A DNA stretch of 64,000 bases from CAG-873 sp910578365 (GTDB lineage Bacteria; Bacteroidota; Bacteroidia; Bacteroidales; Muribaculaceae): NCBI GenBank assembly GCA_951635545.1, contig OX620685.1, positions 3,573,253 to 3,637,252 of the forward strand, written 5' to 3'. The translations under genes and the position numbers were made by a program. Of this stretch, positions 1 through 8,901 are shown piece by piece. Under the pieces are notes generated by a model. The model did no database searches. It saw only the letters and a program-made list of their open reading frames with translations, and was not told where the DNA came from. Each line of letters opens with the position of its first letter. Within the stretch, counting starts at the first letter, position 1.

Positions 1-1727
1 CCGAGCTTGTATTTCAGACCTGCCATCACACGCAGTTCGGGAGTCCAGTGGCACGACGAGCCGTAGAACATGGTATTCGCCGCCAGCTGGGGCTCGATGT
101 AGAAGTCGAGTGCATCGGAGAGCCGGAAGGAGCCATGCAGGCCCACTCGCCCTTCGACCATGGCACGGACCGGGCCGCTGCGCCAGGCTATGCCGCCTCC
201 TACGCCTACCAAGGCCGAGAGGTCGAACACTCTGTCGGGATTAAAGCCGGCCATGCCGGTGGACATACTGAGCAGATAGTCGGCATCGACGCCAAGCGAC
301 ATGTAGTTGGGATTCCGGCTGAACACCTCTCCGCGGGCACTGATACGCCAGCTCGAAAGCGGGCTCTCCCGCCTGCCGAAACCGGCCTGCGCCACAAAGC
401 CGGTGCCATAGTCACCGCGTCGGCGCCACGAGGGCGCAACGGCGAATGTCAGGAAGTTATTACGGGCTTTAAGATAGTCGGTATAGCTTTCAGGATAGTT
501 GTGGCTGAAGTTGCCAATAGTATAGCGCAGACCCGCGCTGACCGACAAAAACGGGCCGTGTGCGCAGGCGTCGAGTTCGCGGCTGAACTTGCCGGTAAAC
601 ATGCGTGCCTCCGGTTCGATAAATATGCCCCACTCCGGTGTAAGGCGGAATAGTGCCGTAATGCTTGCCTCAGCTCCGGGGTAGTAATTGCCTTTGACAT
701 TGCCGGCATAAGCCAGCACGGGACCCAGATTGAGCGACATATCGAACACCTGGCCGGGACGATATCCGCCGAAGGCCGAGTTCAGATTCCACACAAAGTC
801 GAGCGAGCCTATGGCCAATGTGCGATGCGGAATGCCGTTGCCGCCTATGTTGCCGAGTTCGCCTTTAAGACGCAGACCGGCAGTCGGCGAAAAGAATTTG
901 CCTGCAAAAAAACTGCCGAAACCGTTGGGATGCCGAAACTCCTGCGAGCCGTTGCGTGTAAAGGCCCATACACCTCCGCCGACGCCGAAAAACAGATGGT
1001 CATCGGGCGCGCAGTCGAATTGCGAGGCACCGTCCAGACGCTGCTGCTTGTTGAGCAGTCGGTAACCAAGACCGATGTTGAAACTGAGGTCGGGACGGAA
1101 ACGGCGCTGGCCGTCGCCGCTGAAGCGTGTGCCGGCCAGCAGGCTCAGGCGAGGTTCGGCATAGATGTATAAGTTACGCTGGACGTTGAATCTGAGCTGC
1201 AGAGCGGCGCGGAGTCCGACTTTATTACCCCACAGACCGTTATAGCGTATTCTCTGGTATTCAGCACCGAGAGCGCCTATAACCTCCACACGGCGGTCGG
1301 GGTTGTCGCCCCGCAGCAGCGACGAGAAGTTCATCAGATAGTCGGCTGATACCGCCCCGAACACTTTCCAGTCCTCGCCGGTAAAACGCGAGTGTACTCC
1401 GCCGTCGAGATTCATACGCCAGCCGTGCGCCGGAGTAATCCAGTCGCCCAGCGATATTTCGGCCTGCAATCCCGGACGAAAACCGTCGACCGGCCTGTGT
1501 CCGTAGGACGATATGGCACCGCCTGCACTGATAAACAGATGGTCGCCGAATCGTTTTTGCTCGTATACAGGGCCACCCAGAGGCTTCTGCAGCACGTGGT
1601 CAATGGCATTCATACCCGTTGACGCCGTGTCGTTCAAAGCCTTACTCATTTTTGCCTGAGCTGCCGGAGCGACAGCCATGGCCGCAGCGAATACCGTCGC
1701 TGCCACAAATCGGTATATAGTGTTCAT
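1..1727 (-). CDS. Outer-membrane beta-barrel-like protein (3' end outside window)
   Basis: Reading leftward from the ATG whose first base is 1727, the frame stays open for about 575 codons to the window edge, so the C-terminus is missing. The N-terminus is a signal peptide (MNTIYRFVAATVFAAAMAVA followed by PAAQA). The rest alternates Gly, aromatic and charged residues in short strand-like stretches (for example GNYYPGAEASITALFRLTP), as in Bacteroidetes outer-membrane barrels. It begins 4 bp after the stop of the DUF3868-like gene and is the third gene of the minus-strand operon. I infer an outer-membrane location; I do not recognise a precise family. The frame carries no stop over the visible length. 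Confidence 0.7.
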   Translation of the reverse strand, partial: MNTIYRFVAATVFAAAMAVAPAAQAKMSKALNDTASTGMNAIDHVLQKPLGGPVYEQKRFGDHLFISAGGAISSYGHRPVDGFRPGLQAEISLGDWITPAHGWRMNLDGGVHSRFTGEDWKVFGAVSADYLMNFSSLLRGDNPDRRVEVIGALGAEYQRIRYNGLWGNKVGLRAALQLRFNVQRNLYIYAEPRLSLLAGTRFSGDGQRRFRPDLSFNIGLGYRLLNKQQRLDGASQFDCAPDDHLFFGVGGGVWAFTRNGSQEFRHPNGFGSFFAGKFFSPTAGLRLKGELGNIGGNGIPHRTLAIGSLDFVWNLNSAFGGYRPGQVFDMSLNLGPVLAYAGNVKGNYYPGAEASITALFRLTPEWGIFIEPEARMFTGKFSRELDACAHGPFLSVSAGLRYTIGNFSHNYPESYTDYLKARNNFLTFAVAPSWRRRGDYGTGFVAQAGFGRRESPLSSWRISARGEVFSRNPNYMSLGVDADYLLSMSTGMAGFNPDRVFDLSALVGVGGGIAWRSGPVRAMVEGRVGLHGSFRLSDALDFYIEPQLAANTMFYGSSCHWTPELRVMAGLKYKL

Positions 1728-1731
1728 GTTG

Positions 1732-3840
1732 TTATTCTTTATCGCTAAGTTCATCGTCGGGTAGGTTTCCGTCTTCGTCGAGCAGGTCTATCACATCGCC
1801 GTCGATACGGGCGATGTCGAGCAGTTCGGGCTTTTTGCGTATTGCGTTTGCCAGGTGTGTGCTTGCCTCGAGATATAGAAATCCGTTGGCGGCATCGGCG
1901 TCGGCCATGCGGTTGGCGGCAATTGCCTTTACATATTCTTCTTCGGCGCTCTCACCCAGCTGACGGCTTTTTTCGTAGGCGCGGCTGTTGTTATGCAGGG
2001 CCAGCAGCATAAGTACCTCGTTCAATGGCGATTCTTCGGCAATTTCCTGGAGTACCGACGCGTATCGGCCGTTAAGCGCGGCGCAATACATTTTGGCTTT
2101 GTGGAAGCGGGCGTCGTCGGGCATGTCATACAGCAGCGAGTCGGCATAGCTGTAGTGATTGCCCGCCATGCTTGCTACTGCCAGGTTGTAGCGGGCCTCA
2201 AGCGGGAATTTGCGCACTGCGGCTACATCGGCCATATCTGGCGCAAATGGCTTTAATATTGAGTCGTCGGCGCGTTCGCAGTCGATGGTAAGTGCGGTGA
2301 GGTCGGAGGCGGCGGTGATAAATTCGGGGTGAATCTCCAGTGCCCGGCGCATTATTTCCTCACGGCGGGCGGTGTCGGCCGACTCGGTATAGAGTTTCCA
2401 AAAGTGGTATGGCGACAGTGTGCGGTAGTCTTTATTGTACAACTCGGCGATTTCGCTTTCGGTGAGCGGGCGGTATTTCGACGACACAATGCGATATTCG
2501 ACTTTGCGCAGGCGCGGCAGATAGTCTTCCAGCAGAGTTGTCTTGTAAAATGGGAGAGCACGCATAGCGCGTGTCTGGCGGTCGATATTGCCGGCATTTG
2601 CGGCAATCACAGCCTTTACGGCATCGGCCTCGGAAGTCAGGCCATCGGCACGCAGCAGTTTCTCAACCTCGGACCATCCGGCAACGTTCGAATCGTATAT
2701 AATCCGTGCATTGCGGCGGATGGCCTCCGGTACGGCTGCCATAATCTTGTCAAGGGCCGAATGCATACGGCTGTCGGCCAGTTTCTTGTTCACGGCATAG
2801 GGGCCTTCGGGCGATGCCGTGCCTACGATGGTGAAGCTTTTCAGGGTCATGTCCGGGTCGGACTGTATGATTTCGAATTCGCGCAGCATCTTGTTCATCT
2901 CGGCTGTGTTGTCGCCCATCGAGAGGTCAAGTTTGGGACTGCCGAGAGCGAATACCAGTCTTACCTGGCCGCTGGCATCGCGCAGCTGCACCTCGGGTTT
3001 GGGAATATAGTTCTCATCGGTCATCACCACTCCGTTGAGCGAGTACGATAGAAATCTCAGCGGGTTTACGGTACCTCTGGCAATGCGCGTGGTGTCGGCA
3101 TAGATTATGCGATTGTAGTCCTCCATCGACGAAATCACCACGCACATGAAGTCGTGGTGCGGATTTTCCACCCTCAGTTTATCGGATATGAATATTGTAT
3201 CATCGGCGCGGCGCGAGGTCTTTTTTACATGTACAAAGTCATTGAGGGGGTCTTTCGAGGCATCCCAGTCGAGCATACGGTGCTGTGTGGCATTGTACCT
3301 GAAGCCGTCGAACACCACCGGCTTGAGATAATTGACGGTGCGTGTGGTGACATTATATATTGCCGGCTGTATAATCATGCGTGCGCTCGACGAAAACAGC
3401 TGGTGAGGAATCGTAACAGTGGTTTTGAGCGATATATCGTTGCCCTCGAGTATAAGGTCGGCGGGCGGAAGCACAAGTCCTTTGTACTGGCTCTTGCCTG
3501 TCACCACCACTTCCTGAAGCATCTCGGCCTCGGGAAACATCGACACGTTAATCTCTATGCGGCCTTTCACCGGCTCCTGCAAATCCTTGCAGCCTAACAC
3601 CTCGAACTGCAGTGTGGTATTTTCATCGGCAGTGATGCTGTACTCGCCGAAAGCATTGGTGGTACCCAGCAGCAGGTCGGTGGCGAGGTCTACTATCACC
3701 ACTCCTTCGAGCGGCTTGCCCGAACCCTGGGTGAGCACCTTGCCGCGGACATTCAGGTCGGCGGCTGATACGCCTGCCGGGATGGCCGCCAACAGCAGCA
3801 TGGCGAGCCCGCGGATATGATTATTCCTGAACAGTTTCAT
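1732..3840 (-). CDS. Secreted DUF3868/OmpA-like protein with N-terminal carboxypeptidase-regulatory-like domain
   Basis: 702 residues with a signal peptide (MKLFRNNHIRGLAMLLLAAI, cleavage near VSAA). Residues about 27-110 form a carboxypeptidase-regulatory-like beta sandwich (NVRGKVLTQGSGKPLEGVVI). A central region is followed by an OmpA-like segment with GTASPEGPYAVNKKLADSR around residue 340, the pattern seen in DUF3868-type proteins. The C-terminal 250 residues look helical and TPR-like. It lies between a DUF3575-like gene and a barrel protein with 4-8 bp spacings. DUF3575 and DUF3868 genes commonly sit beside Mfa1/FimA-type fimbrial genes in Bacteroidales, but no fimbrillin is visible here, so a surface-assembly role is inference. 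Confidence 0.7.
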   Translation of the reverse strand: MKLFRNNHIRGLAMLLLAAIPAGVSAADLNVRGKVLTQGSGKPLEGVVIVDLATDLLLGTTNAFGEYSITADENTTLQFEVLGCKDLQEPVKGRIEINVSMFPEAEMLQEVVVTGKSQYKGLVLPPADLILEGNDISLKTTVTIPHQLFSSSARMIIQPAIYNVTTRTVNYLKPVVFDGFRYNATQHRMLDWDASKDPLNDFVHVKKTSRRADDTIFISDKLRVENPHHDFMCVVISSMEDYNRIIYADTTRIARGTVNPLRFLSYSLNGVVMTDENYIPKPEVQLRDASGQVRLVFALGSPKLDLSMGDNTAEMNKMLREFEIIQSDPDMTLKSFTIVGTASPEGPYAVNKKLADSRMHSALDKIMAAVPEAIRRNARIIYDSNVAGWSEVEKLLRADGLTSEADAVKAVIAANAGNIDRQTRAMRALPFYKTTLLEDYLPRLRKVEYRIVSSKYRPLTESEIAELYNKDYRTLSPYHFWKLYTESADTARREEIMRRALEIHPEFITAASDLTALTIDCERADDSILKPFAPDMADVAAVRKFPLEARYNLAVASMAGNHYSYADSLLYDMPDDARFHKAKMYCAALNGRYASVLQEIAEESPLNEVLMLLALHNNSRAYEKSRQLGESAEEEYVKAIAANRMADADAANGFLYLEASTHLANAIRKKPELLDIARIDGDVIDLLDEDGNLPDDELSDKE

Positions 3841-3847
3841 TTAAAAG

Positions 3848-4396
3848 CTATTTGAAAATATAAGCGAACGACAGTCCGACCCTTATGGGCACCGGCCTGA
3901 AATGTACGTAATTTTTATAGTCGGGTATCTGGTCGCCATGATAGTTTTTGGCGCTCAGATGCGCCAGCCCTATACCTATTTCGGCCTCCATGTTCCAGTG
4001 CTCGCCCAGTACCAGGGCATAGCCGTAGGAGAAACCGGCACCAACGGCATCGCCTACGAAATGATGGTCGGCATGCCGCAGGTTATAAGAGGCGGCAGTA
4101 GCCGAAAGCGCCACAAAATGTCGGGCCATGGGGCGATTGAACCAGTATCGCAGCTCGGGTTCCACTCTCATGTTGGTCAACTCTGTGTCAGCCACTGATA
4201 TATGTGTAGGATTGCAGGCCACTCCAAGCTGTAATGTAAACCGCGTGCTCAACCTCGCTTCAAGCGAAAGATTGGGCGACATTATCAGCCAATCTATCGT
4301 GTTTGTCTTTAGCGCCAAACGCTGCGCGTTCAGCCGCTCTCCTCCTGCTACCAATATAATAGATAAAAGGAGAAGGTATTGAATACGTTTTATCAT
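3848..4396 (-). CDS. DUF3575-family envelope protein
   Basis: 182 residues with a signal peptide (MIKRIQYLLLLSIILVAGGE). The mature part contains LALKTNTIDWLIMSPNLSLE and RVEPELRYWFNRPMARHFV, then GYALVLGEHWNMEAEIGIGL and a C-terminal PIRVGLSFAYIFK, the order typical of the DUF3575 family (small outer-membrane barrels). It is the first gene of the minus-strand operon; the next gene starts 7 bp after its stop. A -7 type promoter element lies about 160 bp upstream. Role unknown; an accessory role for surface structures is inferred from the family's usual neighbours. Confidence 0.75.
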   Translation of the reverse strand: MIKRIQYLLLLSIILVAGGERLNAQRLALKTNTIDWLIMSPNLSLEARLSTRFTLQLGVACNPTHISVADTELTNMRVEPELRYWFNRPMARHFVALSATAASYNLRHADHHFVGDAVGAGFSYGYALVLGEHWNMEAEIGIGLAHLSAKNYHGDQIPDYKNYVHFRPVPIRVGLSFAYIFK

Positions 4397-4558
4397 ATAT
4401 TATAATACCGGGATTAGATTACCTCCTATGGAAATCAAATGAATTATTAACCATTATTATTTAAAATTGTTCGGTACTTACATCGCGTAAAAACATAAAG
4501 AACTAAAAATCAAAACATTGATAGCCGCGCATGGCTGACAGTGCATAATTTATTAATG

Positions 4559-4566
4559 CAAAATTA
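4559..4566 (-). promoter_or_regulatory. Candidate -7 promoter element for the DUF3575 operon
   Basis: On the minus strand this reads TAATTTTG, matching the Bacteroidetes consensus TAnnTTTG. No well-placed TTTG -33 box was found; the nearest TTG triplets are 16 and 22 bp upstream. The implied leader to the start codon at 4396 is about 155 nt. The rest of 4397-4657 is AT-rich and I see no gene in it. Confidence 0.35.
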
Positions 4567-4657
4567 CATAATATAATGCAAACAACGTCAATTTTAGAAA
4601 CTTTAACATTGTATTTTAACGTTACTACGCTGACTATCTCCCTCACTTTCATTTTTT

Positions 4658-4689
4658 TTTGTGGAATTCATCCGAAATTCATAAATTTG
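4658..4689 (+). promoter_or_regulatory. Consensus Bacteroidetes promoter cut off from pta by an IS element
   Basis: TTTG (4658-4661), a 20-bp spacer and TAAATTTG (4682-4689) match the consensus exactly. Transcription would start near 4696, which is the first base of the IS3 element. With the IS and one copy of its TAC target duplication removed, the pta start codon would lie about 45 bp downstream, so this is probably the original pta-ackA promoter. Confidence 0.7.
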
Positions 4690-4745
4690 CAGTACTGTCT
4701 AGTCCGGAAAAGTGTTGACCGTCAGATTCAACATTTTTTAGTAAA

Positions 4746-5246
4746 ATGTGTGAAGAAAACAAAAAATTCTGGGACGAATCTCAGATTTCGGCAATCAATG
4801 CCTGGCACAGCAGCGGAAAAAGTTTCAGTCAGATTGACGAGGAATACAATTTTGCGGTCGGGACATTGTTTACAATAGTAAATGCAATCCCGGACTATCG
4901 CGGCACACGGTCAAGCATCAGCAAATGGCTGCGCCGCATGACGGGAGCATTAATTCCCGGCTCCGGATGCCGGACAACAAAGGCCATATCGTCCCTGGCA
5001 ACTCCGGCACAAACGACAAAAAAGAAAGGAATGACAAAGAAAACCTCTCCCACTACCAGGCTCACGGATACCGAGCAGACCATACTGGATCTAACACGCA
5101 AGTTAAACGCCGCCACCAGAAAGATAGAGAAACTGGAGGCTGACAGGAAAAAGGCAGAGCTGCGTGAAGAGTTCCAGAGTGGTGTCATCGCCGAATACAA
5201 GAAGCTTGTAAAGCCTGCGCAGTCAAAAAAATCAACTACCAAGTAG
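4746..5246 (+). CDS. IS3-family OrfA (HTH and coiled-coil protein)
   Basis: 166 residues. The N-terminal part (KFWDESQISAINAWHSSGKS) is a helix-turn-helix-like DNA-binding region. Residues about 110-150 (LDLTRKLNAATRKIEKLEAD) are a heptad-type coiled coil, as in IS3 OrfA leucine zippers. The ATG at 4746 is the first start after the left IS end and is preceded by an A/T-rich stretch. Near the end of the gene an A7 run allows -1 slippage into orfB, giving the OrfAB transposase; OrfA alone normally regulates transposition. Identical to the protein of copy 2. Confidence 0.85.
   Translation: MCEENKKFWDESQISAINAWHSSGKSFSQIDEEYNFAVGTLFTIVNAIPDYRGTRSSISKWLRRMTGALIPGSGCRTTKAISSLATPAQTTKKKGMTKKTSPTTRLTDTEQTILDLTRKLNAATRKIEKLEADRKKAELREEFQSGVIAEYKKLVKPAQSKKSTTK
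5225..5231 (+). other. Programmed -1 frameshift site of the IS3 element
   Basis: Seven consecutive A residues, read as A-AAA-AAA in the orfA frame, lie 13 bases before the orfA stop (5244-5246). The orfB frame is -1 relative to orfA and is open back through the A7 run, so slippage would join the two products. The equivalent site in copy 2 is 41726-41732. Confidence 0.75.
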
Positions 5247-5248
5247 CC

Positions 5249-6130
5249 ATGCGCTTGCGCATGTCCCGTGACCTGAGTGTCAGCGAGGCATGCGGGTTGC
5301 TTGGGGTGACTAAACAAGCGTGGTATGCCTTTTTCAAAAGGTCGTTCAAGGATGCCATTGACGAAGACCGCATCCTGGAATGCGTTCGCTCGATACGAGA
5401 GGATCTTCCGGCACTCGGAGTCAGAAAGATGAAGGACAGGTTACGTAAGGAGTTCTGTCTCGACATAGGCCGTGACCGCCTGTTCGATATCATGAACAGG
5501 CATAATCTTCTGATACGTCCCCGAGTCCGCAGGACAAGGACAACCTTCTCCGATCACGGAATGAAGGTCTATCCGGATCTACGGAAAGACTTCGCGCCTG
5601 ATGACATAAACCAGTTGTGGGTAAGCGACATAACATATATATGGCTTCCTGATCAGAATACATTTTACTATCTGTTTCTGATTACGGATGCCTATTCGAA
5701 GAAAATAGTGGGATGGGAGATTGCCGATAACATGCGGCATGAGAACGCCATGACGGCATTGAAGATGGCTTTCAGGCAATGCAGGAGAGGTCAGCATCCC
5801 ATACACCACTCGGACAAGGGACTTCAGTATTGTGCCAAACCCTACGTGGAAATGCTTCGTAGACGCCACGCCCGAATCAGCATGACGGAAGGGCACGACC
5901 CACGTAACAACGGAATTGCCGAAAGGGTAAACGGCATACTTAAAGAGGAGTTTCTGAAGCATATGGACGTAAGGAAGGACAACATACGGCAGGTGCTGGA
6001 GGATGTAATCAACACTTACCATACCCGCCGACCGCACCTCAGTCTCGGCATGCTGACTCCCGATGAAGTGCATCGCGGAGCGGTACCCGGACGTAAGCTC
6101 TGGAAAAAATATTACCTGAAATCTGCATGA
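5249..6130 (+). CDS. IS3-family OrfB transposase (DDE integrase core)
   Basis: 293 residues. The N-terminal third is HTH_21-like (RSIREDLPALGVRKMKDRLR). The rve catalytic core follows with the DDE residues in LWVSDITYIW (D), HHSDKGLQYC (D) and RNNGIAERVNGILKEE (E). The C-terminal INTYHTRRPHLSLGMLTPDE is the usual end of IS3 transposases. The ATG at 5249 overlaps no other signal; translation may mainly come from -1 frameshifting on the A7 run. Intact and identical in sequence to the copy at 41750-42631, so the element is probably active. Confidence 0.95.
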   Translation: MRLRMSRDLSVSEACGLLGVTKQAWYAFFKRSFKDAIDEDRILECVRSIREDLPALGVRKMKDRLRKEFCLDIGRDRLFDIMNRHNLLIRPRVRRTRTTFSDHGMKVYPDLRKDFAPDDINQLWVSDITYIWLPDQNTFYYLFLITDAYSKKIVGWEIADNMRHENAMTALKMAFRQCRRGQHPIHHSDKGLQYCAKPYVEMLRRRHARISMTEGHDPRNNGIAERVNGILKEEFLKHMDVRKDNIRQVLEDVINTYHTRRPHLSLGMLTPDEVHRGAVPGRKLWKKYYLKSA

Positions 6131-6153
6131 GTCAAGATTTTTCAGTACTTTTG
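6122..6153 (+). promoter_or_regulatory. Candidate outward promoter in the IS3 right end
   Basis: TCTG (6122-6125), a 20-bp spacer and TACTTTTG (6146-6153) match the Bacteroidetes consensus at 3 of 4 and at all fixed positions. It points toward pta. The hairpin at 6199-6233 lies between it and pta and could reduce read-through. Confidence 0.45.
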
Positions 6154-6198
6154 CATACCCCAACCGACGGGACTGACGGTGATTGCACTGCAAGTCTC

Positions 6199-6233
6199 AA
6201 AAATCCCCGGGGCATCGAGCCCCGGAGGATTTT
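6199..6233 (+). terminator. GC-rich terminator-like hairpin in the IS3 right end
   Basis: AAAATCC-CGGGGC pairs with GCCCCGG-AGGATTTT around the loop ATCGA, with one bulged base. A short T run follows. It may insulate the element and would also stop transcripts entering from the promoter at 4658-4689. The copy in the second element is 42700-42734. Confidence 0.5.
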
Positions 6234-6392
6234 ACCCCAACCTCGGGGATCTCAGGCTCATACCTGCATGTCTCCACAGTCTTCGGACTGTTTAACATTC
6301 ATTCATAATCTCAAACCCTCTGACCCGTCAATATTTTTCAGGACGCCACATACAATAATCAAGAGAAAATCCTAATATAGAAACACAATAAA

Positions 6393-7400
6393 ATGGAACT
6401 GTTTGAAAAACTGACCGCTAAGGCCAAAGCTTCGCGTCAGCGCATTGTGCTGCCCGAAGGCGATGAACCCCGCACGCTTACAGCTGCCAACCGCATTCTG
6501 GCCGAGCAAATCGCCGACATAATACTTGTCGGACAGCCCGATGCCATCAAACGCCTGGCTGCCGACATGAAGCTCGAACACATTGGCGATGCCACAATAG
6601 TCGACCCTGCAGACGAGGCTGTAATCGACCGCTACGCACCCCTGCTGTTCGAACTTCGCAAAAATAAAGGCATGACTATGGAGCAGGCTCGCCTGACCAC
6701 AGCCAACCCGCTGTATCTCGGCTGCCTTATGGTCAAGGCCGGCGATGCCGACGGTCAGGTAGCAGGCGCACGCAACACCACCGGCAATGTACTCCGCGCA
6801 GCATTCCAGGTAATCAAAACCAAACCGGGCATTCAGGTGGTATCAGGCGCATTCCTGATGCTTCTGCCCGAAAACCTGCCTTTCGGCACTGATCACATAC
6901 TCATATTCGCCGACTGCGCCGTGGTCCCCGACCCCTCCGCCGCCGAACTGGCACAAATTGCCGTTTCTGCTGCCGATACCGCCCGCGACATCGCAGGTAT
7001 CAACCCGCGTGTGGCCATTCTGAGCTACTCCACCAAGGGTTCGGCTTCAGGCGAAATCGTCGACAAGGTTATCGAAGCCACCCGTATAGCACATGAAATG
7101 GCTCCCGACCTGATTCTCGACGGCGAACTCCAGGCCGACGCTGCAATTGTGCCTAACGTAGCACACACCAAGGCCCCCCAGAGTCCTCTAAACGGTAAAG
7201 CCAACGTGCTGGTATTCCCCAACCTTTCGGTTGGCAATATCGCCTACAAGCTGGTACAGCGCCTGGGCGGCGTACAGGCCGTGGGCCCCGTACTGCAAGG
7301 CCTTGCAGCTCCGGTCAACGACCTCTCGCGCGGCTGCTTCCCCGAAGATATTTATAAAACCATTATTATGACCTGCTGCCAGGCCATAGGCTCTAAATAA
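6393..7400 (+). CDS. pta: Phosphate acetyltransferase
   Basis: 335 residues, the usual length of a single-domain (class I) Pta. It interconverts acetyl-CoA and acetyl phosphate in the cytoplasm. Visible family features include the N-terminal RQRIVLPEGDEPRTLTAANR, YLGCLMVKAGDADGQVAGA, and SYSTKGSASGE before ILDGELQADAAIVP. The gene starts 42 bp after the IS3 right end and lies 7 bp upstream of ackA, so the two form the acetate-producing Pta-AckA operon. Its apparent native promoter (4658-4689) is now on the other side of the IS, so expression depends on read-through or on an IS-borne promoter. Confidence 0.97.
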   Translation: MELFEKLTAKAKASRQRIVLPEGDEPRTLTAANRILAEQIADIILVGQPDAIKRLAADMKLEHIGDATIVDPADEAVIDRYAPLLFELRKNKGMTMEQARLTTANPLYLGCLMVKAGDADGQVAGARNTTGNVLRAAFQVIKTKPGIQVVSGAFLMLLPENLPFGTDHILIFADCAVVPDPSAAELAQIAVSAADTARDIAGINPRVAILSYSTKGSASGEIVDKVIEATRIAHEMAPDLILDGELQADAAIVPNVAHTKAPQSPLNGKANVLVFPNLSVGNIAYKLVQRLGGVQAVGPVLQGLAAPVNDLSRGCFPEDIYKTIIMTCCQAIGSK

Positions 7401-7407
7401 CCAAACC

Positions 7408-8610
7408 ATGAAAATACTCGTTCTTAACTCGGGCAGTAGCTCGGTAAAATACAAACTCTTTGACACCGACGGCGAAAAGGTTCTTGCAGAAGGCGGTGTG
7501 GAAAAAATAGGCCTCGACGACGGCTTCATCAAATACCGCAAGGCCGACGGCTCAAAAGCCATGATCAAACTGGGCAATGTCGACCATCAGGGCGCCATCA
7601 AGGCTGTCCTCAATCTGCTCACTGACCCCATGGAAGGCTGCATCAAGAACTACGATGAAATCGGCGCGGTAGGCCATCGCGTGGTACACGGTGCTGAAAA
7701 ATTCACCAAGAGCGTGATTATCAACGATGAAGTGAAGCAGATGATTCGCGAATGTTACGGCATAGCCCCCCTGCACAACCCCGCCAACATGACCGGTATC
7801 GAGGCCATCGATAACCTTATGCCCGGCGTACCCCAGGTAGGCGTGTTCGACACTGCATTCCACCAGACCATGCCCGCCAAGGCATTCCTGTATCCGCTTC
7901 CCTATAAATATTATACCGAGGACGGTGTACGCCGATACGGCTTCCACGGCACAAGCCACCGCTACGTGGCAGGCCGCGTGTGCGAAATCCTGGGCGTCGA
8001 CCCCGAAAAGACCCGCGTTATTACCTGCCACATAGGCAACGGCGGCTCTATCACTGCAGTAAACTGCGGCAAGAGTATCGACACATCGATGGGCCTCACC
8101 CCGGTCGAAGGCCTGATGATGGGCACCCGTGTGGGCGACGTCGACCCCGGTGCGCTCACCTACCTTATGACCAAACACAACCTCAGCGCCGCTGAAATCC
8201 AGAAGATTATCAACAAGGAGAGCGGTGTGGCAGGTATCAGCGAACTCAGCAGCGACATGCGCGAAATCGAAGCTGCCGTAAAGGCCGGCAACGAACGCGC
8301 CACCCTCGCCCTGGATATGTATAAACTCCGCATCATAAAATACATAGGCGCATATGCAGCCGAAATGGGCGGTGTCGACGTAATTGTATGGACCGGCGGT
8401 GTAGGCGAAAATCAGGCCGACGTTCGCGAAGACGTATGCGCTCCGCTGGCATTCATGGGCGTGGAAATCGACAAAGAACTCAACGCCAAAGTACGTGGCG
8501 AAGAAGTGATTATCTCAACCCCCGAGTCGAAAGTAAAAGTGGTGATTGTACCTACCGACGAAGAACTGATGATTGCCCGCGACACCTTCGCGCTGGTATC
8601 AGCTCTTTAA
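7408..8610 (+). CDS. ackA: Acetate kinase
   Basis: 400 residues, full length. It transfers phosphate between acetyl phosphate and ADP, giving ATP and acetate at the end of fermentation. ASKHA-fold signatures are present in order: ILVLNSGSSSVKYKLFD at the N-terminus, YGFHGTSHRYVAGR, TCHIGNGGSITAV, DTSMGLTPVEGLMMGTR and WTGGVGENQADVRE. The start lies 7 bp after the pta stop, so translation and transcription are coupled with pta. A strong terminator follows at 8655-8692. Confidence 0.98.
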   Translation: MKILVLNSGSSSVKYKLFDTDGEKVLAEGGVEKIGLDDGFIKYRKADGSKAMIKLGNVDHQGAIKAVLNLLTDPMEGCIKNYDEIGAVGHRVVHGAEKFTKSVIINDEVKQMIRECYGIAPLHNPANMTGIEAIDNLMPGVPQVGVFDTAFHQTMPAKAFLYPLPYKYYTEDGVRRYGFHGTSHRYVAGRVCEILGVDPEKTRVITCHIGNGGSITAVNCGKSIDTSMGLTPVEGLMMGTRVGDVDPGALTYLMTKHNLSAAEIQKIINKESGVAGISELSSDMREIEAAVKAGNERATLALDMYKLRIIKYIGAYAAEMGGVDVIVWTGGVGENQADVREDVCAPLAFMGVEIDKELNAKVRGEEVIISTPESKVKVVIVPTDEELMIARDTFALVSAL

Positions 8611-8654
8611 TCTGCCATCGCCAAGCAACAAAAGAAAAATTATTTATACCCAAT

Positions 8655-8692
8655 AAAACCCGCGCCGGTGAAGTTTCACCGGCGCGGGTTTT
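8655..8692 (+). terminator. Terminator of pta-ackA
   Basis: AAAACCCGCGCCGGTGAA pairs perfectly with the arm ending TTCACCGGCGCGGGTTTT around a very short loop, about 45 nt after the ackA stop. The long GC stem flanked by A and T runs suggests it works in both directions. Confidence 0.85.
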
Positions 8693-8777
8693 ATATTGCC
8701 ATTCTAAAAACTGAGAATCGCCCATACCGCATATCAAAAGTTAATAAATACTAATTTAATGGCTTGCACATTCTAAT

Positions 8778-8810
8778 TCTGCAGCATTTACATATTTTTT
8801 ATTATTTTTG
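8778..8810 (+). promoter_or_regulatory. Promoter of the secreted T9SS-type protein
   Basis: TCTG (8778-8781), a 21-bp spacer and TATTTTTG (8803-8810). The predicted start near 8817 gives a leader of about 85 nt. The remainder of 8693-8901 is AT-rich and I see nothing else in it. Confidence 0.6.
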
Positions 8811-8901
8811 CAAGTAGCAACACAATTAATCATGCATTGTGACACTCGGTCACGGCTAAAGCAGTCAATCATTTCCATATTATTTATCAATTTTCCTAAT
8901 T

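Larger units (their letters stand above)
4696..6350 (+). mobile_element. IS3-family insertion sequence, copy 1 (complete, 1655 bp)
   Basis: Left end TGTCTAGTCCGGAAAAGTGT; right end (reverse complement) TGTGGCGTCCTGAAAAATAT. The two ends share the core GTCC-GAAAA-T-TTGAC, so they are imperfect inverted repeats of about 25-29 bp with TG..CA termini. The flanks carry a 3-bp duplication TAC (4693-4695 and 6351-6353). It holds orfA and orfB in the IS3 arrangement with a poly-A frameshift site. A second copy at 41197-42851 has the same length, and its two proteins are identical, so transposition was recent. It sits between a consensus promoter and pta. Confidence 0.93.

Noticed and set aside
6127..6375. 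82-codon frame after the IS3 orfB
   Set aside because: It overlaps the orfB stop, runs over the terminator hairpin and past the right IS end, and differs at its end in the second copy.
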